Of a stretch of DNA of 64,000 nucleotides, positions 27,015 to 35,763 are shown one piece after another. The notes below the pieces were generated by a model, which was not told the DNA's origin, did not search any database, and saw only the letters and a list, made by a program, of their open reading frames with translations. The DNA comes from Thiohalophilus sp. (GTDB taxonomy: Bacteria; Pseudomonadota; Gammaproteobacteria; UBA6429; Thiohalophilaceae), in NCBI RefSeq assembly GCF_034522235.1, contig NZ_JAXHLN010000003.1, positions 372,001 through 436,000 of the forward strand. The letters run 5' to 3'. How positions within the stretch are numbered: position 1 is the first letter of the stretch; the number at the start of each line of letters is the position of its first letter. The position numbers were made by a program, and so were the translations under genes.

Positions 27015-28427
27015 ATGTCTAAAGCCTATGAAGCGGGTGTAAAAGAATACCGCGATAATTACTGGACCCCGGATTATGTCCCGCTGGATACGGACCTGTT
27101 GGCCTGTTTCAAGGTCACCGGCCAGCCCGGCGTGCCTCGCGAGGAGGTTGCCGCTGCCGTGGCCGCCGAGTCTTCCACCGGGACCTGGAGTGCCGTCTGG
27201 TCCGAATTATTGACCGATCTGGAATACTACAAGGGCCGTGCTTACCGTATCGAGGATGTGCCCGGTGACTCGGAATCCTTCTATGCATTTGTCGCCTATC
27301 CGATTGACCTGTTCGAGGAAAACTCGATGACCAACGTGCTGACCTCACTGGTTGGTAACGTCTTCGGGTTCAAGGCACTCAAGCATCTGCGTCTGGAAGA
27401 CCTGCGTTTCCCGATCGCTTACATCAAGACCTGCGGCGGTCCACCGGCCGGTATCCAGGTTGAACGTGATCGCCTGAACAAGTATGGCCGTCCGCTGGTA
27501 GGCGGGACCATCAAGCCTAAACTGGGTATGTCCGCCAAGAACTACGGCCGTGCCGTCTACGAATGCCTGCGCGGCGGTCTGGACCTGACCAAGGACGACG
27601 AGAACGTCAACTCCCAGCCGTTCATGCGCTGGCGCGATCGCTACGAATTTGTCGGCGAAGCCATCCAGAAAGCCCAGCAGGAAACCGGCGAGCGCAAGGG
27701 GCATTACCTGAACGTGACCGCGCCGACCCCGGAAGACATGTACGAGCGTGCCGAATTCGCCAAGGAAGTCGGCAGCCCGATCCTCATGCACGACTTTCTG
27801 ACCGGCGGCTTTACCGCGCATACGGGTCTGGCTAACTGGTGCCGCAAGAACGGCATGCTGTTGCACGTACACCGTGCCTTGCACGCGGTTATCGACCGCC
27901 ATCCGAAACACGGTATTCACTATCGCGTCCTGGCCAAGTGCCTGCGCCTGTCCGGTGGTGATCAGCTGCATACCGGTACCGTGGTCGGCAAGCTCGAAGG
28001 TGATCGTAATTCGACCCTGGGCTTCGTGGATCAGTTGCGTGAATCGTTCGTTCCCGAAGATCGCTCGCGCGGCGTGTTTTTCGATCAGGACTGGGGTTCC
28101 CTGCCCGGCGTCTTCGCCGTGGCCTCGGGCGGTATCCATGTCTGGCACATGCCGGCACTGGTTGCCATCTTCGGTGACGATTCCTGCCTGCAGTTCGGTG
28201 GTGGTACCCAGGGGCATCCGTGGGGTAACGCGGCCGGCGCCGCGGCCAACCGTATCGCGCTGGAAGCCTGTGTGAAGGCGCGTAACCAGGGTCGTGAAAT
28301 CGAAAAAGAAGCGCGTGACATTCTCACGGACGCGGCAAAAACCAGTCCGGAACTGGCTATCGCGCTGGAAACCTGGAAAGAGATCAAGTTCGAATTCGAA
28401 ACCGTGGACAAACTGGACGTGGGCTAA
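27015..28427 (+). CDS. cbbL: RuBisCO form I large subunit
   Basis: 470 residues. Catalytic segments [40 protein letters not shown] (carbamylated Lys with DDE ligands) and [15 protein letters not shown] are intact, as are loop 6 (GKLEGDR) and [20 protein letters not shown]. The sequence is of the carboxysome-linked form IA type. It fixes CO2 onto ribulose bisphosphate inside the carboxysome. A strong AGGAG site precedes the ATG. It heads the main operon and is followed at 57 bp by cbbS. Confidence 0.98.
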   Translation: MSKAYEAGVKEYRDNYWTPDYVPLDTDLLACFKVTGQPGVPREEVAAAVAAESSTGTWSAVWSELLTDLEYYKGRAYRIEDVPGDSESFYAFVAYPIDLFEENSMTNVLTSLVGNVFGFKALKHLRLEDLRFPIAYIKTCGGPPAGIQVERDRLNKYGRPLVGGTIKPKLGMSAKNYGRAVYECLRGGLDLTKDDENVNSQPFMRWRDRYEFVGEAIQKAQQETGERKGHYLNVTAPTPEDMYERAEFAKEVGSPILMHDFLTGGFTAHTGLANWCRKNGMLLHVHRALHAVIDRHPKHGIHYRVLAKCLRLSGGDQLHTGTVVGKLEGDRNSTLGFVDQLRESFVPEDRSRGVFFDQDWGSLPGVFAVASGGIHVWHMPALVAIFGDDSCLQFGGGTQGHPWGNAAGAAANRIALEACVKARNQGREIEKEARDILTDAAKTSPELAIALETWKEIKFEFETVDKLDVG

Positions 28428-28484
28428 GCCCCGTCCAGCCCGGACGAAGCAAACTGACAGCGAATTGATACGAGGTAAACAATT

Positions 28485-28823
28485 ATGAATACGCAAGAAA
28501 TGGGTGACTTCCAGACCGTCCAGACACTCGAAACTTTCGGTTTTCTGCCCAGGCTGACCGCTGAGGAAATCCAGGAACAGATCGCGTACATCCTGGCCAA
28601 TGGCTGGACACCGGCGGTCGAACACGAGCATCCCAGCGGTGCCATGAACCACTACTGGACCATGTGGAAACTGCCGTTCTTCGGCGAAACCAATCTGCAG
28701 CACGTGCTGGATGAACTGGAAGCCTGCCACCGGGCCTATCCCGATCATCACATCAAGCTGATCGGTTATGACAGCTACAGCCAGACCCAGGGACACTCCT
28801 TTGTGGTTTTCGAAGGACGCTGA
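28485..28823 (+). CDS. cbbS: RuBisCO small subunit
   Basis: 112 residues. TVQTLETFGFLPRLTAEEIQ, EQIAYILANGWTPAVEHEHP, NHYWTMWKLPFFGETNLQHV and ELEACHRAYPDHHIKLIGYD are the standard small-subunit blocks. It caps the CbbL octamer and contributes to the CsoS2 N-domain binding groove. A GAGGTAA ribosome binding site lies upstream. Transcription probably continues through a hairpin into csoS2. Confidence 0.97.
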   Translation: MNTQEMGDFQTVQTLETFGFLPRLTAEEIQEQIAYILANGWTPAVEHEHPSGAMNHYWTMWKLPFFGETNLQHVLDELEACHRAYPDHHIKLIGYDSYSQTQGHSFVVFEGR

Positions 28824-28841
28824 GCAAACACAGCAAGAAAC

Positions 28842-28867
28842 GGGACCCGGTAATGTGATCGGGTCCC
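28842..28867 (+). promoter_or_regulatory. Stem-loop between cbbS and csoS2
   Basis: GGGACCCG (28842-28849) pairs perfectly with CGGGTCCC (28860-28867) around a 10-nt loop. No T-tract follows, so it is not a strong intrinsic terminator. It more likely stabilises the cbbLS transcript or reduces downstream expression, matching the need for far more RuBisCO than CsoS2. Confidence 0.6.
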
Positions 28868-28918
28868 CGGTTACAAACAAGACTACGAACAACCAGTATC
28901 GATGTGACGGGGTTTACG

Positions 28919-30886
28919 ATGGCACAGACTGCACAGAACAACACAGCACGCGCAGCTTCCAAAGCACGACGTGAGGCAATGTCGAGCCGGGGCAAGGCCG
29001 CGCTGAATGATACCGACCGTACCCGTGGTGCGCCGGCCCAGCAGACGGCGACGCAGGCCGCGCCGGCCAAACCGGCTGATGCCGAGGCCGGCAAGAGCAG
29101 GGGTGACTGTGGTTGCAAGGGCGAAAAGGCCCGCAGTGAAGCTGAAACCGCAACGACGCCGCACACCGATACGGCGAGCAAACTGAAAGTGACGAGCCGC
29201 GCCCGGGTGCAGCAGCCGCATATCAAAATGAACAGCAGCCGCGCTGCGTCGCTGGCGCGTCGTCAGGCCATGTCCCAGCGCGGTAAGGCCGGGCTCAACG
29301 GTAACGGTATGAGCGAAGCGCAAACCGCGCGCGCCGCCAATCCGAAACTGTCCGGACGTGAACTGGCCAAAAAAGTGCGCGCCGATCGTTGCCGTAACGG
29401 CAATACCGGCAAGAAAAAGTCCGAGCCGGTCGGTCGTATGCGCCCGGGCAAGGATTACACCAGCAGTGAAACGGGCGCGGCAACCGATGCCCCCTGGAAA
29501 GTGGGCCAGAGCCTGACCGGCCACGGCCAGACCCTGACCGGCACCCTTGTCGGCCGCAGTTCACGGGTAACCGGCAATGAACCGGGCACCTGCAAGAACG
29601 TGACCGGCGTGGAATACATCGGTGCCGATCAGACCGAGGCGTTCTGCAGTACCTCGAGCGGCGGCGCGCCGAGCAAGATCACCAGCTCGCAAACCCGTCA
29701 GGGGCAGAGCGTCAGTGGTAACAACGTGGGGCGCTCCTCAAACGTCACCGGTGATGAAACCGGGGCCGGGCGCGAACTGACCGGCAGCCAGTACATGCAA
29801 AAGGGGAATGGCAAGTCACCGATGAAAGTGGGCACCAGCCAGACCCTGCGCGGTGGCAGTCTGACCGGCACCCAGGTCGGGCGTTCGGAGCGGGTTACCG
29901 GTGATGAGCCGGGCACCTGCAAATCGGTTACCGGTGATGATTATGTCGGCCAGGAGCAGTACCAGGGTTTTTGCGGCAAGGCGCCGAAACCGCAGGATCA
30001 AAAAGTCGGTTTTACCCAGACATTCCATGGCAGATCCGTCTCTGGCACCCTGACCGGCCGTTCCACGCGCATGACCGGCGATGAACCGGGCACCTGCAAG
30101 TCCGTGACCGGCACCCCGTATGCCGGGCTGGAACAGTACAGCAACTATTGCAAGCCGGAAGAGACCAGCCTGGCGAGCGCCCGTTATCGTCAGCAGCGCA
30201 GCACGCCCGGTTCAGTGATGACCGGGATTCAGCCGGGCCTGAACGGCCATTTGACCGGCGCCGACAAGGGTCTGTGCGAACCCGTGAGCGGTACGCCGTA
30301 TGTGGGTGCGGACCAGTACGCCGAGGCCTGTCCGTCGGTACCGGCTGAACCGGGCAGTCCCGATTTTCCGCAGCAACTGGGTGAAACCCCGTGGGGCAAG
30401 TTCAGTGTACAGAGCCCGGTACATGCCAGTCAGGGCGACGAGCATTTTGATGTGACCGGCAACCGTTATGAACAGGGCAAGATCACCGGCCCGTTCGGCA
30501 TGGCTGGCGGCAAGGTGACCGGTACCGAGGAAGCCCGTTTCGGCAAAGGGCATAACGCCGAACCAGCGCCCGCGCCGATGCCGGAAACAGCCCAGCAGGT
30601 CCAGGGCCGTGTCAAATCGCGGATCAGTGGTGAAGGGATCGAGGCCGGTTTGAAGATCACCGGCGACGACTGGGATCGCGGTGACCGGGTCACCGGGACC
30701 GAAGGCATGACGGCAACCAAGCGTAACCCGACCCGTCAGGGCGGGCGTGCCACCAGCGCCATGCAGATGAAACCGGAGCCGAAACGCAATGAAGATATTC
30801 CCGAGCCGATAAGTCCGGTAACCGGCGGCAGTGGGAACACGGAAAAAGGCTCATTCATTACCTATTCCGGAGGCGCCCGCGGTTAA
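28919..30886 (+). CDS. csoS2: Carboxysome scaffold protein CsoS2
   Basis: About 655 residues from ATG 28919 (a GTG at 28904 is less likely). The N-domain has basic RuBisCO-binding repeats (NTARAASKARREAMSSRGKA and SSRAASLARRQAMSQRGKAG). The middle domain carries four M repeats with VTG and GRSSRVTG motifs, cysteines in GTCKNVTG, GTCKSVTG and YVGQEQYQGFC, and the second repeat lacking most cysteines. The C-domain ends in the shell-anchoring peptide SPVTGGSGNTEKGSFITYSG. It links RuBisCO to the shell. It is markedly shorter than the Halothiobacillus protein (about 870 residues). Confidence 0.96.
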   Translation: MAQTAQNNTARAASKARREAMSSRGKAALNDTDRTRGAPAQQTATQAAPAKPADAEAGKSRGDCGCKGEKARSEAETATTPHTDTASKLKVTSRARVQQPHIKMNSSRAASLARRQAMSQRGKAGLNGNGMSEAQTARAANPKLSGRELAKKVRADRCRNGNTGKKKSEPVGRMRPGKDYTSSETGAATDAPWKVGQSLTGHGQTLTGTLVGRSSRVTGNEPGTCKNVTGVEYIGADQTEAFCSTSSGGAPSKITSSQTRQGQSVSGNNVGRSSNVTGDETGAGRELTGSQYMQKGNGKSPMKVGTSQTLRGGSLTGTQVGRSERVTGDEPGTCKSVTGDDYVGQEQYQGFCGKAPKPQDQKVGFTQTFHGRSVSGTLTGRSTRMTGDEPGTCKSVTGTPYAGLEQYSNYCKPEETSLASARYRQQRSTPGSVMTGIQPGLNGHLTGADKGLCEPVSGTPYVGADQYAEACPSVPAEPGSPDFPQQLGETPWGKFSVQSPVHASQGDEHFDVTGNRYEQGKITGPFGMAGGKVTGTEEARFGKGHNAEPAPAPMPETAQQVQGRVKSRISGEGIEAGLKITGDDWDRGDRVTGTEGMTATKRNPTRQGGRATSAMQMKPEPKRNEDIPEPISPVTGGSGNTEKGSFITYSGGARG

Positions 30887-30905
30887 TCCCGCGCGATGAA
30901 TCAGT

Positions 30906-32471
30906 ATGTTGAGTTCACGCCGTCAGTCAAACCGTTCAAACCGCTGGGTGCCGACCGCACCGCCGGGGCGTCCGGGTGCGCGTGGGGCCGAAACAGCCCC
31001 GCGCGTAAAGAATGACGATGGTGCGAAGCCGGCAAAACCACGCAATACAACGCGGGTGGCCCGGGTACCGGTCAAAGCGGGCCAGCACCCGCTGGCCAAT
31101 GCCAGCGAGAACGCGCAGTTGTTTGATTACGAGCAGCGCACCAAAGCGGCTTTTGATGCCGTCGTGCCGACGTTGAAACAGATTTCCGGCCTGCAACACA
31201 AGGCCGATTTTGAACGACGCGCCCAGGCGCTGGCGAAGGAACAACTCGGTTTTGAATTACCCGGGGATATCCTGGCCGATGCCTGGGTAACCCAACTGGA
31301 CATGCGCCGGCTGTTTGCCTGGTGTGTTTTCCAGACGTACCAGCAATTTTGTGATGATTTTTTTGCAAACGACTTCCTGAGTCGTCTGGAAACGGAATTC
31401 CAGACTTTTTTAATCGAGTGCGGCTTTCACACACTGGACATCTCACCGTGTGCGGATGGTCGCCTGGCACACGTAATCAGTTATGTATTGCGTCTGCCGC
31501 ATAAAGTGGTTCGTCGCCGATCCTATGCCGGTGCCATGTTCGATATCGAGGACAGTGTTACGAAATGGACCGAAATGGAATTGCAACGCTTTCGCGAAGG
31601 CACGCCGACCAGCGCCGATATGCCCACGCGTTATTTAAAAACCGTGGTCTATCACTTCAGCTCGGGTGATCCCGAGCATGAAGGTTGCGCGGCACACGGC
31701 TCCGATGCAGGGCGCGCCGCGCAGGGCGGACTGGAACAGCTCAAAGCGTTTCAGACCGCGGTGGAAAACAGTTTTTGCTGTGGCGCCTCGATCGATCTGA
31801 TGCTGATCGGGTTGGATACCGACAGCGATGCGATTCGCATCCACATGCCGGATCGCCATGGCGAGATCGATCTCAAGCGTTATCTGGATGCGTCGGAATT
31901 GTTTGACGCGACACTGTCGATGAGTCGCGCGCAGGCTGACGAGTATATTTACGGTCAGGTCCGGCAGGCCGGAGGCGAGATGAGTGAGGGCATGCAGAAG
32001 CTGATGTCCCATTTACTGATTAACAATGTCTCGCAGATCGAGTATGTGCGCCAGTATCACAATGGTCGTTACCAGGATATTGGTCATGCCGAGCGATTTA
32101 TCGGCGCCGGTATCGGTTTTGAAGAAGTGCAGTTACGCAATCTGACATATTTTGCATACATGCAAACCGTGGAAGAAGCGGCGGCCGATCTGGATGTGGG
32201 GATCAATATATTCAGCAAGCTGAATGTCAGTCACGATCTGCCGGTGCCGATTGTGGTGCGTTTTGACTATCACGGCCAGGTGCCGGGGGCACGCGAGCGG
32301 GCCATCGAACATTGCGAACGAGTCGATAATGCTTTGCACGATCGTTATACGGAGCTCGCCACGAAAGGACTGCTGCATACGCTGCGCGTGATTCGCGATT
32401 GCGAAGCGGGAGAGCGAATTGAAGTGATGGGTTCGTCAGTAAAAGGACAGGTATTTGAGGAGGCACACTGA
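30906..32471 (+). CDS. csoSCA: Carboxysomal beta/epsilon-type carbonic anhydrase CsoSCA (CsoS3)
   Basis: 521 residues. A disordered basic N-terminus (RRQSNRSNRWVPTAPPGRPG) resembles the RuBisCO-binding tail. The active site has Cys in SPCADGRLAHVI near 182 with the Asp-Arg pair two and four residues on, His in VYHFSS near 249, and Cys in EHEGCAAHGSD near 260. This equals the Cys-His-Cys zinc set of the characterised enzyme with the same 11-residue His-Cys spacing. It converts bicarbonate to CO2 in the lumen. Its stop overlaps the csoS4A ATG by one base. Confidence 0.96.
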   Translation: MLSSRRQSNRSNRWVPTAPPGRPGARGAETAPRVKNDDGAKPAKPRNTTRVARVPVKAGQHPLANASENAQLFDYEQRTKAAFDAVVPTLKQISGLQHKADFERRAQALAKEQLGFELPGDILADAWVTQLDMRRLFAWCVFQTYQQFCDDFFANDFLSRLETEFQTFLIECGFHTLDISPCADGRLAHVISYVLRLPHKVVRRRSYAGAMFDIEDSVTKWTEMELQRFREGTPTSADMPTRYLKTVVYHFSSGDPEHEGCAAHGSDAGRAAQGGLEQLKAFQTAVENSFCCGASIDLMLIGLDTDSDAIRIHMPDRHGEIDLKRYLDASELFDATLSMSRAQADEYIYGQVRQAGGEMSEGMQKLMSHLLINNVSQIEYVRQYHNGRYQDIGHAERFIGAGIGFEEVQLRNLTYFAYMQTVEEAAADLDVGINIFSKLNVSHDLPVPIVVRFDYHGQVPGARERAIEHCERVDNALHDRYTELATKGLLHTLRVIRDCEAGERIEVMGSSVKGQVFEEAH

Positions 32472-32728
32472 TGAAGATCTGCCAGGTTGAACGGCCGCTG
32501 GTTGCCACCAACCGTATCCCCGGTCTGGAGCACAAGCACATGCAGGTCGTGCGGGACGGCAGTTCAATGCTGGTTGCCGTGGATGCCGTGGGTTGTATTC
32601 CCGGTGACTGGGTGATTTGTGTCGGCAGTTCCGCGGCACGGGAAGCGGCGGGCAGCAAGGAGTATCCGAGTGACCTGACGATTGTCGGGATCATCGACCA
32701 CTGGCCGCCCGAGGGAGAGCGCGCGTAG
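32471..32728 (+). CDS. csoS4A: Carboxysome vertex pentamer CsoS4A
   Basis: 85 residues of the BMC vertex (EutN/CcmL) family: KICQVERPLVATNRIPGLEH, MLVAVDAVGCIPGDWVICVG, SSAAREAAGSKEYPSDLTIV and GIIDHW. It closes the twelve corners of the shell as pentamers. It overlaps both neighbours by one base (TGATG and TAGTG), showing tight translational coupling between csoSCA, csoS4A and csoS4B. Confidence 0.96.
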   Translation: MKICQVERPLVATNRIPGLEHKHMQVVRDGSSMLVAVDAVGCIPGDWVICVGSSAAREAAGSKEYPSDLTIVGIIDHWPPEGERA

Positions 32729-33021
32729 TGGATATTTTGCAGGTCGAAGCACCGCTGGTTTGTACCCGTCGGGTTGACGGGCTCAAACAGAGCAGTTTGC
32801 GGGTGTTGCGCGACGAACAGGGACAACGTCATGTGGCGGTGGATCCGGTCGGCGCACGCCAGGGCAACTGGGTATTCACGGTAAGTGGTTCGGCCGCACG
32901 TTATGCCGCTGGTGACTTTGAGATCCTGACTGATCTCACCATTGGCGGGATCATCGATTTCTGGGGGGCTGACGAGACGCGGTCAACCGGGAAGGGCGAG
33001 ACAACGGAACAGGCGTTGTAG
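32728..33021 (+). CDS. csoS4B: Carboxysome vertex pentamer CsoS4B
   Basis: 97 residues with the same fold as CsoS4A (DILQVEAPLVCTRRVDGLKQ, HVAVDPVGARQGNWVFTVSG, SAARYAAGDFEILTDLTIGG then IIDFW). It starts with GTG embedded in the csoS4A TAG stop. Having both paralogues is the usual state in alpha-carboxysome operons; the second is generally the minor pentamer. A non-conserved tail of about 20 residues follows. Confidence 0.94.
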   Translation: MDILQVEAPLVCTRRVDGLKQSSLRVLRDEQGQRHVAVDPVGARQGNWVFTVSGSAARYAAGDFEILTDLTIGGIIDFWGADETRSTGKGETTEQAL

Positions 33022-33069
33022 CGATTTTTACAGTTCAACAACCATGTCAACAGAGTAGGAGATAGAAAG

Positions 33070-33384
33070 ATGGCAAACGATAACTACGGCATTGCACTCG
33101 GTATGATCGAGACACGCGGGCTGGTTCCCGCCATCGAGGCGGCAGATGCCATGACCAAGGCGGCAGAAGTGCGCATGATCGGTCGTGAATTCGTTGGTGG
33201 CGGTTATGTCACTGTTCTGGTTCGCGGCGAAACCGGTGCGGTTAACGCGGCGGTTCGTGCTGGCGCCGATGCCTGTGAACGTGTAGGTGACGGTCTGGTT
33301 GCAGCACACATCATTGCCCGTCCGCATCGTGAAGTAGAACCGGTTCTGCCGACAGGTGGTAGTAGCAGTAAAACTGCAGCCTGA
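33070..33384 (+). CDS. csoS1: Carboxysome shell hexamer CsoS1 (copy 1)
   Basis: 104-residue single-BMC protein. [40 protein letters not shown] and [20 protein letters not shown] are diagnostic of CsoS1A/C. Hexamers tile the shell facets and the central pore is the likely metabolite entry. It has a GTAGGAG-type ribosome binding site. The next gene is nearly identical at protein level but differs at many synonymous sites, so the pair has been under strong purifying selection since duplication. Confidence 0.97.
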   Translation: MANDNYGIALGMIETRGLVPAIEAADAMTKAAEVRMIGREFVGGGYVTVLVRGETGAVNAAVRAGADACERVGDGLVAAHIIARPHREVEPVLPTGGSSSKTAA

Positions 33385-33425
33385 TTGATAGGCATTGTAT
33401 TTAACTGACTAAGGAGTAACACACC

Positions 33426-33737
33426 ATGGCCAACGAACACTACGGCATAGCACTGGGCATGATTGAAACGCGCGGGCTGGTGCCCGCCATCGAGGCGGCA
33501 GACGCCATGACCAAAGCGGCAGAAGTTCGCCTGCTCGGGCGTGAATTTGTCGGCGGCGGTTATGTCACCGTGCTCGTACGTGGCGAGACCGGTGCGGTAA
33601 ATGCAGCCGTGCGCGCAGGCGCGGATGCGTGTGAGCGCGTAGGCGATGGCCTGGTGGCTGCTCACATCATTGCCCGTCCGCATCGTGAAGTCGAGCCTAT
33701 TCTCGGCGATGCCGGTAACGGCACAACGCGTAGTTGA
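33426..33737 (+). CDS. csoS1: Carboxysome shell hexamer CsoS1 (copy 2)
   Basis: 103 residues. It differs from copy 1 mainly at residues 3-4 (EH against DN), 38-39 (LL against MI) and in the C-terminal tail ([12 protein letters not shown]). The core [20 protein letters not shown] and the pore region are conserved. An AAGGAG ribosome binding site precedes it. Many relatives have three csoS1 genes; a third single-BMC copy is not present here. Confidence 0.97.
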   Translation: MANEHYGIALGMIETRGLVPAIEAADAMTKAAEVRLLGREFVGGGYVTVLVRGETGAVNAAVRAGADACERVGDGLVAAHIIARPHREVEPILGDAGNGTTRS

Positions 33738-33768
33738 ATGATTGGTTGACGCTGACTGATCCGTCGTC

Positions 33769-34245
33769 ATGCTATACGCCAACGCTGATCAACGCGTATT
33801 GGGTTATCTCGGTCGGGCCCTGAGTCTGGAACTCTCGGCGGTCCAGCTGTACAGCACCCAGGCACGACTTGTCGCGACCTGGGGGCTGGGCGAGGTATCC
33901 AGGCGTTTGAGCAACGAGGCCAGTGAGGAAATGGCGCATGCGGACCGGATTATCGGCCGCATGCTCGCCCTTGGCGTGGCACCCAATGCCTCGCAACTGC
34001 GCCCGCCCAAACTTGGCCGCAGCCTGCAGGAACTGTTGCAGCACAACCATGCATTCGAAAACGAACTGATCCGGTTGTATACCGAGGCGACACAGTACTG
34101 TGCACGCAGCGGTGACCATGACAACCGGCTGTTTTTTGAAGAACTCCTCGGTGAGGAGCAGGGCCATGCCGCCGAACTGGTGAAATGGCTGAAAGAACTG
34201 GAACAACCCGGCGTAACGGTCGACAAGACACGCGCCACTTTTTAA
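33769..34245 (+). CDS. Carboxysome-operon bacterioferritin-like protein
   Basis: 158 residues of the ferritin-like four-helix type: RALSLELSAVQLYSTQARLV, NEASEEMAHADRIIGRMLAL, HNHAFENELIRLYTEATQYC and FFEELLGEEQGHAAELVKWL. The helices supply Glu, Glu-x2-His, Glu, and Glu-x2-His ligands for a di-iron centre. Such a gene is a regular member of alpha-carboxysome operons, but its role (iron or redox protection) is not established. It lies 31 bp after csoS1 and 12 bp before acRAF. Confidence 0.9.
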   Translation: MLYANADQRVLGYLGRALSLELSAVQLYSTQARLVATWGLGEVSRRLSNEASEEMAHADRIIGRMLALGVAPNASQLRPPKLGRSLQELLQHNHAFENELIRLYTEATQYCARSGDHDNRLFFEELLGEEQGHAAELVKWLKELEQPGVTVDKTRATF

Positions 34246-34257
34246 CGGAGGCGAACC

Positions 34258-34524
34258 ATGAGTCAACAATGGCAGGAACGTATCCGACCCGCTCGCCTGG
34301 AACGGCGTTATGACTTTGCCGATTACCCGAGCCTGCGAGATTTTCTCGATCGCGCCGCGGATGTCTCCGAGCGTGAAGGTTTGTATCCCGACATGGGCTT
34401 CGGTCGTGACTATGTCAACGTGACCATCCATGCCGATGAAGAAAGCAATGAGCTGGGCGAACAGCAACGCCGTCTGGCTGCCGAATACGATGCCTTGCTT
34501 GATCAAGAGCAAGGGACGCACTAG
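34258..34524 (+). CDS. acRAF: Alpha-carboxysome RuBisCO assembly factor (PCD-like)
   Basis: 88 residues of the pterin-carbinolamine dehydratase-like fold: RPARLERRYDFADYPSLRDF, LDRAADVSEREGLYPDMGFG and RDYVNVTIHADEES. The motif that dehydratases use for catalysis is altered, as in acRAF proteins, which chaperone RuBisCO large subunits into L8S8. A GGAGG ribosome binding site lies just before the ATG. Position between the bacterioferritin and mcdA genes is the standard one. Confidence 0.93.
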   Translation: MSQQWQERIRPARLERRYDFADYPSLRDFLDRAADVSEREGLYPDMGFGRDYVNVTIHADEESNELGEQQRRLAAEYDALLDQEQGTH

Positions 34525-34535
34525 GGGACGGCAGA

Positions 34536-35156
34536 ATGTCGGTTATCGCTCTGGTGGGAAACAAAGGCGGTGCCGGCAAGACAACATTGTCCATCAATCT
34601 GGCCGTGGCACTGGCCGAACAGGCGGACACCGTATTGATGGATGCCGATCCGCAGGGCTCTTCGGTGCAATGGAAAGTGATCGGCGATAGCCGGTTACCC
34701 GTGGTTGTCGCCGGCGAGACGCTGGACGAGGCTATCGCCACAATGGCGCGGCAATATCATCATGTGATTGTGGATTGTCCACCTTCGGTCCAGGCCCCAC
34801 AGACCCATGAAGCACTGCAGGCCTGCGATGTGGCCCTGATACCGGTACAACCCTCGCCGGTCGATCTGTGGGCGACGGTGCATATCGAACAAGCCATTAA
34901 GCAGGCGAAACAGGTCAATGCGCAACTATCGGCCTGGTTGATTATCAATCAGCTGGAGCCCCGCACCACCTTATCGCGACTGGTGCGCGAAGCAGTGGCC
35001 GAAATCGATATACCGGTTGCCGAAACACCAATTCGTCGCCGTGCCATTTATCGCAGTAGCATACTGGAAGGCAAAAGCGTGTACGACATGGGACGTCGGG
35101 GTATTGATGCGGTGAGCGAACTCAATCAATTGATTCGGGAGGTAGTACCCTCATGA
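34536..35156 (+). CDS. mcdA: ParA-type ATPase McdA (carboxysome positioning)
   Basis: 206 residues. Deviant Walker A VGNKGGAGKTTLSINLAVAL with both lysines, A-prime motif LMDADPQGSS, and Walker B VIVDCPPSVQ are present. McdA coats the nucleoid as an ATP-bound dimer and, with McdB on the carboxysome surface, spaces carboxysomes along the cell. The stop overlaps the mcdB ATG (ATGA, 35153-35156). A plasmid or chromosome ParA is excluded by the context and by the lack of a ParB-like gene. Confidence 0.92.
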   Translation: MSVIALVGNKGGAGKTTLSINLAVALAEQADTVLMDADPQGSSVQWKVIGDSRLPVVVAGETLDEAIATMARQYHHVIVDCPPSVQAPQTHEALQACDVALIPVQPSPVDLWATVHIEQAIKQAKQVNAQLSAWLIINQLEPRTTLSRLVREAVAEIDIPVAETPIRRRAIYRSSILEGKSVYDMGRRGIDAVSELNQLIREVVPS

Positions 35157-35395
35157 GCGAGAGTGACAAGACACGGCAAAAGCTGGTGGACTCCATGCGC
35201 AAGACCAAGTCAGATTCTGCGGACAAAGCCCAGTCGAACCCGACGTCCGGGAAAACAGAGCCTGAAAAAACACCACCTGCCGCTTCAGGCAATAAAGCCG
35301 ATAAGACAGTGAAAAAGACAGCAAAAACAAAACCGGAAAATTCCGGCGCTGCTGACCCCTATCAGTCCAGGCAAAGGCGGGTCTGGCCGGATTGA
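35153..35395 (+). CDS. mcdB: McdB-like carboxysome adaptor protein
   Basis: 80 residues, very rich in Lys, Ser, Thr and Pro (SDKTRQKLVDSMRKTKSDSA; KADKTVKKTAKTKPENSG), disordered in appearance, ending in QSRQRRVWPD. Alpha-McdB proteins share low-complexity sequence and an invariant Trp near the C-terminus that ties them to the carboxysome. It is co-translated with mcdA. The family is hard to find by similarity search, so position and the terminal motif carry the assignment. Confidence 0.88.
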   Translation: MSESDKTRQKLVDSMRKTKSDSADKAQSNPTSGKTEPEKTPPAASGNKADKTVKKTAKTKPENSGAADPYQSRQRRVWPD

Positions 35396-35763
35396 GCGTT
35401 TTGTATCGCCAGCCATCAATTCGTTATCGGTACATTGTCGGCCAGATGATGTGTTGTACACAGCACATACCTGAAATGAAAAGCAAACAAAGAGGGTTAA
35501 ACGATGTCGGCTCTCAGCAGGGGGAGGCATTTCTTTGGTGCTGCATACTGTTCCGGATTTCAGTCACCGGCGTAATTGCGCCTCAAAGCAGATCGCCCGG
35601 ACACAAGTCGGCTTTGCCAAAGGTGTGATCTGTGCATCTTTTTCTCCGAGAAGCCCCACGGCCGACAGCTTCACCAGTCATGAAGTTTGTTAGAGATGCC
35701 GGTTTTCGCCAAGGCAGTACCGAGCGTAATTAATGATTTTGAAGTGATGGAGTAACCCCTGTT
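35396..35763. other. Intergenic region before sulP
   Basis: About 370 bp with no convincing gene; a 78-residue frame at 35392-35628 overlaps the mcdB stop and has no ribosome binding site or family. I see no clear terminator. The stretch probably carries the sulP promoter. Confidence 0.45.

Noticed and set aside
27345-28892. 515-codon open frame antisense to cbbL and cbbS
   Set aside because: The sense genes are unmistakable; the antisense protein has no recognisable motif.
34536-35156. ParA gene as plasmid or chromosome partitioning
   Set aside because: No ParB or parS; position after acRAF and coupling to the small QRRVWPD protein fit carboxysome positioning.
35392-35628. 78-codon frame after mcdB
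   Set aside because: Overlaps the mcdB stop, has no ribosome binding site and no recognisable features.
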